Assembly: GCF_003837805.1 (NCBI RefSeq)
Contig: NZ_RQIT01000021.1
Coordinates: 62,001-126,000 of the forward strand
Source of the DNA: Bradyrhizobium sp. RP6
GTDB lineage: Bacteria > Pseudomonadota > Alphaproteobacteria > Rhizobiales > Xanthobacteraceae
Direction of reading: 5' to 3'
Length of the DNA stretch: 64,000 nucleotides
The notes under the pieces are model-generated. The model made no database searches. It saw nothing but the letters and a program-made list of their open reading frames with translations, and was not told the origin of the DNA. Below are positions 8,914 through 17,259 of the stretch, one piece after another (the stretch's first letter is position 1; each line of letters begins with the position of its first letter). The position numbers and the translations under genes are program-made.

Positions 8914-9160
8914 AGCGTTCCCCGTGTCTTGCCATTGGCGCGTCCCGTTCCGTAGGTGGGTGCGCGGTCTCTTCTTGCGCCCGATGATCGAAAAAAGCCA
9001 TGGCCCTGACAAGCGTTGATCGCAGGTCAGCCTGCGGCGCGGGCATGGGCGCAAGGGCCAATAGGAGGCTAATTCCGCTTAGCGGAGTTTGCTCGATTTG
9101 CAGGGCGCGGCAAAGTCGCTAAAGAGGACGCCAGCGTCAGAACAGGGGAAGGAATTCGGG

Positions 9161-9946
9161 ATGGCAAAGGATAGTCTGTGCGCAATCGTGACGGGGTCGG
9201 CGTCCGGCCTCGGCGCGGCGACTGCGGCAATTCTCGCGCGGAGCGGGGCGCGGCTCGTCATCAACTATTCGTCGAGCCAGAAGGAGGCCGAGGCCACGGC
9301 TGAGCTCTGCCGCAAGGCGGGCGCCGCTGAGGTCCTGGTCGCGCAGGGCGACGTTTCCAAAGATGAGGACTGCCGCAAGATCGTTGCAGCAGCCAGCGGA
9401 TGGGGCCGGCTCGACGTGCTCGTCAACAATGCCGGCACCACCAAGCATGTCGCTCACGCCGATCTCGACGGATTGTCGGCGGAAGATTTCCAGCGGGTCT
9501 ACGGAGTCAACACGATCGGCCCGTTCCAGATGGTGCGCGCGGCGCGCAGCCTGCTCGAGGCCGGCGCCAAGGCTTCGGGGCGACCGTCCGCGGTGGTCAA
9601 CGTGTCGTCGGTCGCCGGCATCAGCGGCGTCGGCTCGTCGATTGCGTACGCCGCGAGCAAGGGCGCGCTCAACACCATGACGCTGTCGCTGTCGCGCGCG
9701 CTGGCGCCGCTGATCCGCGTCAACACGGTGTGCCCCGGCTATATCGACACCCCCTGGTTCACCAAAGGCCGCGGCGAGGCGGGAGCCAAGCAGGTGCGCG
9801 ACGGCGTGGTCGCCAAGGTGCCGCTGAAGGTGGCCTCGAGCGCAGAGGATATTGCCCAGCTCGTCTGCTTCCTGGCGATGCCGGCCTCCAGCAACATGAC
9901 CGGCGAGGTCGTGCGCATGGATGCGGGGATGCATTTGATTACTTAG
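9161..9946 (+). CDS. Short-chain dehydrogenase/reductase (FabG-like)
   Basis: A 261-residue SDR. The NAD(P)-binding motif TGSASGLGAA is at residues about 11-20, NNAG near 94 and the catalytic YAASK near 160. The C-terminal end resembles FabG-type 3-oxoacyl reductases. The ATG at 9161 is chosen because it follows GGGGAAGG and the SDR fold begins directly; the frame is open back to 9089 with no fold content. The gene diverges from the acyl-CoA dehydrogenase operon, so it may supply the 3-hydroxyacyl-CoA dehydrogenase step of the same path. A family A repeat begins three bases after the stop. Confidence 0.92.
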   Translation: MAKDSLCAIVTGSASGLGAATAAILARSGARLVINYSSSQKEAEATAELCRKAGAAEVLVAQGDVSKDEDCRKIVAAASGWGRLDVLVNNAGTTKHVAHADLDGLSAEDFQRVYGVNTIGPFQMVRAARSLLEAGAKASGRPSAVVNVSSVAGISGVGSSIAYAASKGALNTMTLSLSRALAPLIRVNTVCPGYIDTPWFTKGRGEAGAKQVRDGVVAKVPLKVASSAEDIAQLVCFLAMPASSNMTGEVVRMDAGMHLIT

Positions 9947-9948
9947 TT

Positions 9949-10035
9949 CGTCATTGCGAGCGCAGCGAAGCAATCCAGAATCCCTCCGCGGAAATTGTCT
10001 GGATTGCTTCGTCGCAAGGACTCCTCGCAATGACG
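9949..10035. repeat. Dispersed palindromic repeat, family A (copy 2)
   Basis: Left arm CGTCATTGCGAGCGCAGCGA and right arm ending CTCGCAATGACG, with inner arms CAATCCAGA and TCTGGATTG. It starts three bases after the SDR stop and lies before the convergent GlsB-like gene, a position that suits a transcript end or mRNA 3' stabiliser. Confidence 0.9.
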
Positions 10036-10077
10036 GTGAGGAGGCGGTTTGCTTCTCTCATTGTCGGCGTCTTGGCG

Positions 10078-10350
10078 CTACCCCTTGATCACGCCGCTCG
10101 CCACCAGCCGGTGCCAGATGAACAGCACCACCACCGCGCCGATCGTGGCCGTGATGAAGCCGGCGCCCTGGTCGAGGCTGTAGTGCCCGATGGCCTGGCC
10201 GATGAAGGTCGCCAGAAATGCGCCGGCGATGCCGAGGATGGTTGTGAGGATGAAGCCGCTCGGATTGTTCGGCCCCGGCGCCAGCCAGCGCGCGATGAGG
10301 CCGGCGACGAAGCCGACGACGATGATCCACAACAGGCCGCCTATGCTCAT
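10078..10350 (-). CDS. GlsB/YeaQ/YmgE family small membrane protein
   Basis: A 90-residue hydrophobic protein with three predicted membrane segments: LLWIIVVGFVAGLIARWL, FILTTILGIAGAFLATFIG and ITATIGAVVVLFIWHRL. The GxxxGLIARWLxPGxNxxGF and GIAGA motifs are diagnostic of the transglycosylase-associated / GlsB stress family, whose members are often induced by envelope or general stress. The start at 10350 is preceded by GGGAAGGGGAG. The biochemical role of the family remains unclear. Confidence 0.93.
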   Translation of the reverse strand: MSIGGLLWIIVVGFVAGLIARWLAPGPNNPSGFILTTILGIAGAFLATFIGQAIGHYSLDQGAGFITATIGAVVVLFIWHRLVASGVIKG

Positions 10351-10392
10351 GAGTGTGCTCCCCTTCCCGAGAACGAGTCGATCGGATTTCGA

Positions 10393-10959
10393 CTAGATTC
10401 TGCTCGAGATCTCGTTCTCGTTCGGCAGCCGCCCATCCGGCGTCAGATGGTCGACCACCTGCGGCAGGTATTGGCTGAGACCGGAGAGTAGCTCCTCACG
10501 TGACAGGCCGCTCTGGGCGGACAGGCTGTCGATCTGGTCGGCGCCGAGTGCGCTGGCGAGATCGCCCGGCGCGATCGGCTTGTTCTCGCCCTTGCCGACC
10601 CAGGAGTTCGCGGTGTCGCCGTGACCGCTCTGCTGGAGTTGGTTGAGGAGATCGCCGAGCCCGCCGCTGAGTACGGTGCCGGCCGCGCCGCCAGCAAGCA
10701 GGCCGCCGAGGCCACCCTTGAGTGCGTCGCTCAGGCTGCCACCCCCACCCGCGTTCACCGGCGGAGGCGCGGGCGTCGGCGACGGTTGCGGCGCCGAGCC
10801 GGACTGGTTGTCGGTGAAATGCTTGAACGCCTTCCAGGCGAGCAGGCCGAGGAGCGCCATGGTCATCGGCGACATGCCGCCGGACGATTTCTCCGAGCTT
10901 GGCGTGCTCGGGCCGCGCGGGCCGTTCTGCATGCCGTTGAGGACGTCGAGTAGACCCAT
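10393..10959 (-). CDS. YidB family (DUF937) protein
   Basis: A 188-residue protein starting MGLLDVLNGM at ATG 10959 after GGGAGAGCACC. A low-complexity Pro/Ala/Gly linker (about 55-80) is followed by the DUF937 core: LKGGLGGLLAGGAAG, LNQLQQSGHGDTANSWVGKG and ALGADQIDSLSAQSGLSREE. The C-terminus LTPDGRLP matches YidB. A hydrophobic stretch MTMALLGLLAWKAF near residue 35 may be a membrane anchor. Molecular function is unknown. Same strand and 42 bases upstream of the GlsB-like gene, so the two may share a stress-linked transcript. Confidence 0.9.
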   Translation of the reverse strand: MGLLDVLNGMQNGPRGPSTPSSEKSSGGMSPMTMALLGLLAWKAFKHFTDNQSGSAPQPSPTPAPPPVNAGGGGSLSDALKGGLGGLLAGGAAGTVLSGGLGDLLNQLQQSGHGDTANSWVGKGENKPIAPGDLASALGADQIDSLSAQSGLSREELLSGLSQYLPQVVDHLTPDGRLPNENEISSRI

Positions 10960-11118
10960 GGTGCTCTCCCGTTCGGCGAGTGCTCGCCGCTGACTTGCCC
11001 CCCGGATCGAAAACATATGGGGCACTCATGACGGTTACAAGGCGGCTGCGACGCGATGGGCAGCCGGCCTGGCCTCTGCTATCGAAGATGGGCCCTTCAG
11101 GTTGAGCAAGGCGAGTTT

Positions 11119-12117
11119 ATGACAAATCCACCAATCGTAGTCGCCGGCGCGGGTGCCATCGGCTGCTTCGTCGGCGGCATGCTGGCCGCTGCGGGCCGCC
11201 GCGTCGCACTCCTCGTGCGGCCGCGAGTGAAGACCGAGATCGAACGGTTCGGCCTGCTTCTGACCGATTTCGACGCCTCCGAGAGGAGGCTCGGCGCGGG
11301 TCAGCTCGCGCTATCGGAGGACCCCGCGATCTTCCACAGCGCAGGTATCGTGCTGGTCACGGTGAAGAGCGCCGACACCGCCGATATCGCGGATCAGATC
11401 GCGCAGCATGCGCCGCAGGATGCCATCGTCGTCTCGCTCCAGAACGGCATCGGCAATGTCGCGGTGCTGCGCGAGCGGCTTGGCGGCCGCCGCGTGCTTG
11501 CCGGCATGGTGCCGTTCAACGTGATCGCGATGGGCGAGGGCCGTTTCCACCGTTCGACCTCCGGCGACATCCGCATGGGAGAGGATCCGGAGAACACGGC
11601 TGCGGCGCTTTCGGTTGCCGGTCTCGCGGTGCGCGCGAGCGCCGACATCGCCGGTGTGCAATGGGGCAAGCTGATCATCAATCTGAACAATGCGCTCAGC
11701 GCGTTGTCCGACATGCCGCTCGCCGCGCAACTGGCGAACCGCGACTGGCGCAGATTGTTCGCCGACCAGATGGCCGAGGGGCTCGCCGTGCTGAAGGCCG
11801 CCGGCATCACGCCGGTCTCGGCGACGCCGATCCCGATGGGCTGGTCTCCGGCCTTGCTACGGCTGCCGGATGCGATCTTCAAAGCGATTCTGGGACGCAC
11901 GATGAAGATCGATCCCGAGGCGCGCTCCTCGATGTGGCAGGATCTGAAGCAGGGCCGCAAGACCGAGATCGACTATCTCCAGGGCGCGGTCATCGCGCTC
12001 GCCGAGCAGAACAATGTCAGCGTGCCGCTGATGCGCCGCATTGTTGCGCTGATCAAGGAGGCTGAGGCGGCCGGCAAAGGTCCGCTTCGTCTGACGCCGC
12101 AGCAGATCCGCGGGTAG
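11119..12117 (+). CDS. Ketopantoate reductase (ApbA/PanE) family protein
   Basis: A 332-residue NADP-dependent 2-oxoacid reductase-like protein. The Rossmann motif VVAGAGAIGCFVGGML is at residues 6-21, the SLQNGIGN segment near 109 and the catalytic Lys region WGKLIINLNNALSAL near 184. The C-terminal helical domain contains IDYLQGAVIALAEQ, matching the EIDxLxG motif. ATG 11119 follows AAGGCGAG. Only biochemical proof would separate pantoate synthesis from a catabolic 2-oxoacid reductase; a second paralogue lies at 36987. Confidence 0.9.
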   Translation: MTNPPIVVAGAGAIGCFVGGMLAAAGRRVALLVRPRVKTEIERFGLLLTDFDASERRLGAGQLALSEDPAIFHSAGIVLVTVKSADTADIADQIAQHAPQDAIVVSLQNGIGNVAVLRERLGGRRVLAGMVPFNVIAMGEGRFHRSTSGDIRMGEDPENTAAALSVAGLAVRASADIAGVQWGKLIINLNNALSALSDMPLAAQLANRDWRRLFADQMAEGLAVLKAAGITPVSATPIPMGWSPALLRLPDAIFKAILGRTMKIDPEARSSMWQDLKQGRKTEIDYLQGAVIALAEQNNVSVPLMRRIVALIKEAEAAGKGPLRLTPQQIRG

Positions 12118-12135
12118 CGCCCGAGGGAGGAACGC

Positions 12136-12351
12136 ATGAAACGTCGCTTGGTAATCGGGCTCGCGCTGACCGCCTTCTGCGGCACATCGACGCTCGCCTA
12201 TGCAAGGCCGCCGACGGTGATGAACTCACCTGGCTATGACAGGCGATTGCAGGAGAGCCGGTCGCAATTGGGGAGTTCGCCGATGGTGACGGAGCCGGCG
12301 ACTGCGCCGGTGGCCAAACCGAAGCAGGGCAAGAAGAAGCGCACGAACTGA
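12136..12351 (+). CDS. Small exported protein of unknown function
   Basis: A 71-residue protein with a clear signal peptide (MKRRLVIGLALTAFCGTSTLAYA) and a short mature part that ends in a Lys-rich tail (KQGKKKRTN). It is 18 bases after the ketopantoate-reductase-like gene and has its own GGGAGG ribosome site, so it is probably cotranscribed. No domain is recognised. The basic tail could bind nucleic acid or membrane phospholipid, but nothing proves this. Confidence 0.7.
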   Translation: MKRRLVIGLALTAFCGTSTLAYARPPTVMNSPGYDRRLQESRSQLGSSPMVTEPATAPVAKPKQGKKKRTN

Positions 12352-12377
12352 GGGTGGGAGCTGATCTCGATGCAACT

Positions 12378-12458
12378 CGTCATTGCGAGCGCAGCGAAGC
12401 AATCCCAGAATCGCGCCGCGGAAAGACTCTGGATTGCTTCGCTGCGCTCGCAATGACG
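12378..12458. repeat. Dispersed palindromic repeat, family A (copy 3, most symmetrical)
   Basis: The best-preserved copy: 29-base arms, CGTCATTGCGAGCGCAGCGA onward and its mirror TCGCTGCGCTCGCAATGACG, with inner AAGCAATCC and GGATTGCTT. It lies between two converging genes and can form a very stable cruciform or RNA hairpin. Confidence 0.92.
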
Positions 12459-12472
12459 GTCGTGGGTGCAGC

Positions 12473-13096
12473 TCAGCCCTTCTTCGCGGGCTTGCTCGGC
12501 GTCGGGTTGAACAGCTTCTTCAGATCATTCAAGCTTTCCGATAGCCGCGGCCATTCGCAGGAGAACGAGCCCTTGGTGCAGGGCGCGCCCTTCGGCCTCG
12601 GGCTTGCGGCCTGCTGCACCTTCGGCCGCTCGAGCGGGATCGGCACGCGCGCGGTCTCGGTGCGCAGCGCGACCTGTTGAAGCTGCTGCAACTGCTGTTC
12701 CTGCTGCTCGCGCTGCTGGCGGGCCATGGCTTGAGCCGCTTCGTTGCTGCGGCGCTGATTGGCGAGATAGGCGGTGTAGGCCTCGTCTATTTTCTTCTGC
12801 TCCTCCGGCGTCGGATTGGGGCCGGCGATATCGAAGGTGCGATCCTGGAGGAAGTCGTAATAGGAATAGCCGCCACCCGGCTTGCGGCGGCCGGCAAACT
12901 TGGCGTTGCAATCTGCAAGCGCGGATGTCTTCTCGGTCTTGGTTGCGGCTTTCTCGGCGGCGTCGGCGCATTCCTCGAAATCGACCGGCGCGCGTTTCCA
13001 CCATTGCGCCTCGGCATGCGCATGCGTCAGCAGGAAAAATCCTGCTGCGGTCATGAGAAGCAGCGCCGCACGACGCGATGTAGCTACGGCCGACAT
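12473..13096 (-). CDS. Exported Gln-rich coiled-coil protein of unknown function
   Basis: A 207-residue protein with a signal peptide (residues 1-30, ending HAEA). The mature part has paired cysteines (FEECADAAEKAA...ADCNAKF), then TPEEQKKIDEAYTAYLANQRR and a Gln-rich heptad region (REQQEQQLQQLQQV, about 130-145) that should form a coiled coil. Two more cysteines (PCTKGSFSCEW) and a Lys-rich end follow. The spaced cysteines suggest periplasmic disulphides. No family is recognised; it is probably a lineage-specific envelope protein. Confidence 0.75.
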   Translation of the reverse strand: MSAVATSRRAALLLMTAAGFFLLTHAHAEAQWWKRAPVDFEECADAAEKAATKTEKTSALADCNAKFAGRRKPGGGYSYYDFLQDRTFDIAGPNPTPEEQKKIDEAYTAYLANQRRSNEAAQAMARQQREQQEQQLQQLQQVALRTETARVPIPLERPKVQQAASPRPKGAPCTKGSFSCEWPRLSESLNDLKKLFNPTPSKPAKKG

Positions 13097-13327
13097 TCTA
13101 CGAGAGCATTCCTTGAAAGACTCAACCCGAACTGAGTCGAGACGGATTTTTGCCCCTTTCTCGCCGCCTTGTCACCCATGGAACTCGGTATTTTCATGGC
13201 CGGAATGCTGACATTTTGTGCTTGACGTGGCGCGGGAGTCACAGCGCCCTGCCGGCAGACTGTTACACTCATGCCGTGAGTGCCTCACCCCCGAGGCATC
13301 ACCAAGAAGACGAAGTGGAAACGCCTG

Positions 13328-14845
13328 ATGCTGCTGCCCCTGTCCGACGTGCCGCGCTGGTACGCTGAACGCAAACCGCATGGCACGATCGCCATCCGCC
13401 ACGGGCAGGACACGCTGACCTGGGACGAGCTCGAGCGTGGCGCCAACCGGCGCGCCCGGGCATTCGCGGCCAGGGGCGTCAAGCCCGGCGATTTCGTCGC
13501 GATCGGCTTGCCGAACGGCAACGCGTTCTTCGAGACCTCCTTTGCGGTATGGAAGTGCGGGGCGACGCCGACCTCGCTGTCATGGCGGCTGCCGCGCGGC
13601 GAGGCCGCTGCCGTGCTCGACATTCTGAAGCCGGCGCTTGTGGTCGGCGGCGAGGCCGACTGGAATGCGCCCAACCGGCTGCCTGTGGACTTCGTGCCGG
13701 AAGGGTTCTCGGACGAGCCGCTCGATGCCCCGGTGGCGCGCTATTGGAAAGCGATGACCTCGGGCGGCTCGACCGGCCGTCCCAAGGTGATCCTCGATCA
13801 TCAGCCGGCGGTGACCGACACGGTCGCCGCGCCGCCGCTCAACATCCCGCTCGGGGTTTCGCTGCTCAATCCCGGTCCGCTCTACCACAATGCGCCGTTC
13901 ATCGTGTCGCATTACGCGCTGTTCGCCGGCGGCCAACTCACCGGCCTCGTCAAGTTCGATGCCGAAGAGACGCTGCGCCAGATCGAACGCGAGCGCGTGC
14001 AATGGGTCAATTTCGTGCCGACCATGATGCACCGGATCTGGGCGCTGCCGGAGAACGTGCGCAACGCCTACGATGTGTCGAGCCTGCAGACCGTCTTCCA
14101 TATGGCCGCGCCGATGCCGCCCTGGCTGAAGGAGAACTGGATCGCCTGGCTCGGGCCCGAGCGGGTCTGGGAGCTCTATGGCGGCACCGAGCGCCAGGGC
14201 GCCTGCATCATCTCCGGCACGGAATGGCTGACGCACAAGGGCTCGGTCGGCAAGATCGGCGACATGGCGAAGCTTCGTATCATCGGCGAGGACGGCAATG
14301 ATGTTGCGCCGGGCGAAACCGGCGAGATCTACTTCCTCAACAACGACGGCAAGGACGCCACCTATCACTACCTCGGTGCCGAGCCGAAGCGCCGCGCTGA
14401 CGGCTGGGAGTCGCTCGGCGATATCGGCAGGCTGGATGCGGAAGGCTATCTCTATCTCGGCGACCGCCTGGCCGACATGGTCTTGCGCGGCGGCGCCAAC
14501 ATCTATCCGGCTGAGGTCGAGGCCGCGGTTTCCGCCTGCCCCGGCGTGCGCTCCTGCGTGGTGGTGGGACTGCCCGATCCGGAATTGGGTCAGCGCGTGC
14601 ATGCGATCATCGAATCAGAGCCTGATGCGGACGGCCAGGCCATCGCCGACGGCATGGCCGAATTTTTGAAGGACCGGCTCAGCCGCTACAAGCATCCTGA
14701 GAGCTTCGAGTTCGTCGGCGCTCCGCCGCGCGATGATTCCGGCAAAGTCCGCCGCACGCTGTTGCGCGATGAGCGCGCAGCGTGGATGAGGGAGGGGCGC
14801 GCCTTCCGGATTTGGCCGGCGAAGGCGCGGGCGCACGTCGAGTAA
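13328..14845 (+). CDS. AMP-binding acid-CoA ligase
   Basis: A 505-residue ANL-superfamily enzyme that would activate a carboxylic acid to its CoA ester. The P-loop motif TSGGSTGRPKV is near residue 143, ELYGGTERQG near 284, the GDIGRLDAEGYLYLGDR hinge near 370 and the adenylating Lys in DDSGKVRRTLLR near 475. ATG 13328 begins the usual LSDVPRWYAERKP N-terminus; a GTG at 13280 would add 16 basic residues. It heads a cluster with an RraA-like protein, a cupin and a Bug-type binding protein. The bile-acid/long-chain ligase branch is suggested by GGSTGRPK, but the substrate cannot be read from sequence. Confidence 0.9.
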   Translation: MLLPLSDVPRWYAERKPHGTIAIRHGQDTLTWDELERGANRRARAFAARGVKPGDFVAIGLPNGNAFFETSFAVWKCGATPTSLSWRLPRGEAAAVLDILKPALVVGGEADWNAPNRLPVDFVPEGFSDEPLDAPVARYWKAMTSGGSTGRPKVILDHQPAVTDTVAAPPLNIPLGVSLLNPGPLYHNAPFIVSHYALFAGGQLTGLVKFDAEETLRQIERERVQWVNFVPTMMHRIWALPENVRNAYDVSSLQTVFHMAAPMPPWLKENWIAWLGPERVWELYGGTERQGACIISGTEWLTHKGSVGKIGDMAKLRIIGEDGNDVAPGETGEIYFLNNDGKDATYHYLGAEPKRRADGWESLGDIGRLDAEGYLYLGDRLADMVLRGGANIYPAEVEAAVSACPGVRSCVVVGLPDPELGQRVHAIIESEPDADGQAIADGMAEFLKDRLSRYKHPESFEFVGAPPRDDSGKVRRTLLRDERAAWMREGRAFRIWPAKARAHVE

Positions 14846-14866
14846 GACAGATACGGAAGGACTGAC

Positions 14867-15505
14867 ATGACGATCACCATCGCAGCGAGCAGCGTGCCAA
14901 AGCCGCCGGCCGATATCATCGAGGGTTTCAGGGGCGCGCCGACTTCGGTGATTTCGGACAATCTCGCCCGCTTGCCGGGCGCGGTGGGGCTAAGGCCCTA
15001 TCATCGCGGCGGCAAGCTGGTAGGGACGGCCTTCACGGTGCGCACCCGGCCCGGCGACAATCTCGCCATCCATCGCGCGCTCGAGCTGGTCGGCCCGGGT
15101 GACGTCATCGTGGTCGACGGCGGCGCCGACGAGACGCGGGCGCTGGTGGGCGAGATCATGAAGAACATTGCGCAGTGGCGCAAAGCCGAAGGCTATGTGA
15201 TCGATGGTGCGATCCGCGACGTCGCGGCTTTCGCGGCCGACGACTTTCCCTGCTATGCGCGCGCGGTGATCCATCGCGGTCCCTACAAGAACGGCCCCGG
15301 CGAGATCAACGTGCCTGTCAGCGTCGGCGGCAGCGTGATCTCGCCCGGCGACATCGTGGTCGGCGACGAGGACGGCGTGGTGTCGTTTCCCGCCGCCGGT
15401 GCCGCCGCGCTGCTGGATGCGGTACGCGTGCAGGTCGCGCGCGAGGAGGAGACGCTGAAGGCGATCCGCGAGGGCCGCTACCAGGGCTCGTACGGAAAGT
15501 CCTGA
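14867..15505 (+). CDS. RraA-like / HMG-CHA aldolase family protein
   Basis: A 212-residue protein of the RraA fold. DVIVVDGGADETRALVGEIM (about 80-99) and VIDGAIRDVAAFAADDFPCYARAV (about 112-135) contain the G-x20-R-D metal and substrate site (Arg-Asp in AIRDVA) of 4-hydroxy-4-methyl-2-oxoglutarate / 4-carboxy-4-hydroxy-2-oxoadipate aldolases. GDIVVGDEDGVV near 160 is the other family block. Catalytic residues are kept, so an aldolase or oxaloacetate-decarboxylase-type role is more likely than RNase E inhibition. It is 21 bases after the ligase gene and 27 before the cupin gene. Confidence 0.87.
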   Translation: MTITIAASSVPKPPADIIEGFRGAPTSVISDNLARLPGAVGLRPYHRGGKLVGTAFTVRTRPGDNLAIHRALELVGPGDVIVVDGGADETRALVGEIMKNIAQWRKAEGYVIDGAIRDVAAFAADDFPCYARAVIHRGPYKNGPGEINVPVSVGGSVISPGDIVVGDEDGVVSFPAAGAAALLDAVRVQVAREEETLKAIREGRYQGSYGKS

Positions 15506-15532
15506 TCGGACGAGAACGAAGCGGAGGATGCC

Positions 15533-15904
15533 GTGAGCCAGAAGGACGAATTCCACAACATCGACGATACCAGCGACGGGCTTTTCCGCGAGCTCGCAAG
15601 TGGCGTGACCACGCGCATCTTCTCCGGCGAGCAGGCGATGCTCTCGGTGGTGACGCTGGCGCCGCATGCGCAAGGTACGCTGCATCATCACCCCGAGGAG
15701 CAATGGGGCGTGCTCCTCGACGGCTCCGCCATCCGCGTCCAGGGCGATGAGGAAATCCCGGTGAAGAAGGGCGACTTCTGGCGCACGCCGGGCAACGTGC
15801 CGCACACCATGCGCGCCGGCCCGGACGGCGCCCGCGTGCTGGACATCTTCAGTCCGCCTCGGCCAGAATACAGAAAAGCAGGGTCGGGCTTCGGAACGAC
15901 CTGA
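15533..15904 (+). CDS. Cupin domain protein
   Basis: A 123-residue single-domain cupin starting at GTG 15533 after GCGGAGG. Motif 1 is HHHPEEQWGVLLDGS (about 50-65) and motif 2 is PGNVPHTMRAG (about 88-98), with His and Glu ligands for a metal. Small cupins like this serve as isomerases, decarboxylases or dioxygenase-like enzymes and also as sensors. Its place inside a ligase/aldolase cluster suggests a catabolic step. The exact reaction is unknown. Confidence 0.85.
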   Translation: MSQKDEFHNIDDTSDGLFRELASGVTTRIFSGEQAMLSVVTLAPHAQGTLHHHPEEQWGVLLDGSAIRVQGDEEIPVKKGDFWRTPGNVPHTMRAGPDGARVLDIFSPPRPEYRKAGSGFGTT

Positions 15905-15921
15905 AGCGCTCGGCGCTTCAG
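15901..15921 (+). terminator. Perfect hairpin at the cupin stop codon
   Basis: Arms CTGAAGCGC and GCGCTTCAG with a TCG loop overlap the cupin stop. There is no T-run, so termination would be weak or Rho-assisted; it may also set a processing end ahead of the binding-protein gene. Confidence 0.45.
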
Positions 15922-15932
15922 GTATCTATCTG

Positions 15933-15977
15933 GAGCATGATCTTTCCGGAAAGCTGCTAGCTTTCCGGATCATGCTC
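15933..15977. repeat. Dispersed palindromic repeat, family F (GAGCATGATC type)
   Basis: Outer arms GAGCATGAT and ATCATGCTC enclose a 10-bp inner hairpin, CCGGAAAGCT and AGCTTTCCGG around GCT. A four-base bulge (CTTT) lies on the left side. The last bases of the window (63983-64000) begin another copy. It separates the cupin and Bug-type genes. Confidence 0.82.
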
Positions 15978-16027
15978 GAGCGCCAAAGAGCAAACAAAGC
16001 CGGGCGCAAAATCACAGGGAGGGGACA

Positions 16028-16984
16028 ATGACGATCACAAGACGCACGTTGCTGGCCGCGCCCGCCATTCTCGCCGTGGCGCCCGCGGCTGCACAGGCCG
16101 GAAAGATCACGCTTGTCGTGCCGTTCCCGCCGGGCGGCTCGACCGACGCGATGGCGCGGCTGCTGCAGAGCAACCTACAGACAAAACTCAATCGCATCGT
16201 GGTGGTCGAGAACAAATCCGGCGCGGCCGGTGCGCTCGGCGCGGCGCAGGTCGCCAAGAGTCCGGCGGACGGCTCGACCTTCCTGGTGACGTTCGATTCC
16301 CACGCGGTGATCCCGGCGATTCTCGATAAGCCGCCGGTCGATGTCGAGCGCGAGCTGATGCCGGTGCTGCTGATCGGCACCGCGCCTTACGTGATCGCCG
16401 CGGGCGCCGGCCGTCCCTACAGGAGCTTTGCCGACGTGGTCGCGGCCTGCAAGGCGACGCCCGGCGCGGTGAAATATGCCTCGGTCGGCATCGGCACGCT
16501 CGGCCATCTCGCCATGACGGTGCTCGGCAGCAAAGCCGGCGTCGAGATCATGCACGTGCCCTACCGCGGCGGCGGCCCTGCGATGAACGACGTGCTCGGC
16601 GGCCATGTCGACCTGATCGCGGGATCGGCCGCGCTGGTCGCAGCCCAGCTCGGCACCAACATGCTGCGCCCGATCCTTCAACTCGGCCGCGAGCGGTTGC
16701 CGGCCCTGCCGGACACTCAAACCGCGATCGAGGCCGGCTTCCCGGATTTCGAGACGCTCGCCTGGTGGGGCATCTTCGCCCCCGCAGGCACGCCGACCGA
16801 GATCGTTTCGGCCATGGCGACGGCCTCCAAGGAGATCCTGAACGAGCCTGCGACCGCTACCCAGCTCAAGGAGACGCAGCACATGACGCTGCTGCTCCAG
16901 GAGGGCGCCGCCTTCAAGACCTTCTTCGACAAGCAGGTCGCCTATTGGGGCAAGGTGGTGAAGGACAACAACATCAGGGCGTAG
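16028..16984 (+). CDS. Bug/TctC-type tripartite tricarboxylate transporter substrate-binding protein
   Basis: A 318-residue periplasmic binding protein of the Bug family. An RR-containing signal (MTITRRTLLAAPAILAVAPA) is followed by the family start ITLVVPFPPGGSTDAMARLL (about 25-44), VVENKSGAAGALGAAQVAKS and EIMHVPYRGGGPAMNDVLGG. These bind carboxylates and aromatic acids in a pocket rich in main-chain contacts. No TctA/TctB genes are present, as usual for orphan Bug proteins. The neighbouring ligase suggests that it captures the acid which that enzyme activates. Twin arginines make Tat export possible. Confidence 0.93.
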   Translation: MTITRRTLLAAPAILAVAPAAAQAGKITLVVPFPPGGSTDAMARLLQSNLQTKLNRIVVVENKSGAAGALGAAQVAKSPADGSTFLVTFDSHAVIPAILDKPPVDVERELMPVLLIGTAPYVIAAGAGRPYRSFADVVAACKATPGAVKYASVGIGTLGHLAMTVLGSKAGVEIMHVPYRGGGPAMNDVLGGHVDLIAGSAALVAAQLGTNMLRPILQLGRERLPALPDTQTAIEAGFPDFETLAWWGIFAPAGTPTEIVSAMATASKEILNEPATATQLKETQHMTLLLQEGAAFKTFFDKQVAYWGKVVKDNNIRA

Positions 16985-17259
16985 GGCTGCTGGCACTCAT
17001 CCGCACACGGATGCGGCGCTGCAGGCGTGTCGGGCACCAAGCCGGCCTAAATTTGTTGCAATAAGTCGATGGGCCGTCTCGGTGAATTGCCGGCGCTCGG
17101 TCTGCTACCCCCGGTATAAAGGCGATTTCGGCCTGTTTGCGAGAAGCAGCCCTCAACCGGAAGGCGCTGCGCGGCCAATCGCAGACCTTGCATTTGCCCG
17201 CCGATAGCTGTTTGCTATCCTTCCACCTGGCGGTTGTGCCTGCCCAGAGTTGTTGAGCT

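Noticed and set aside
9074-9086. TCCGC-TTA-GCGGA palindrome between the acyl-CoA dehydrogenase operon and the SDR
   Set aside because: Arms of five bases are expected often in GC-rich DNA; not strong enough to call an operator.
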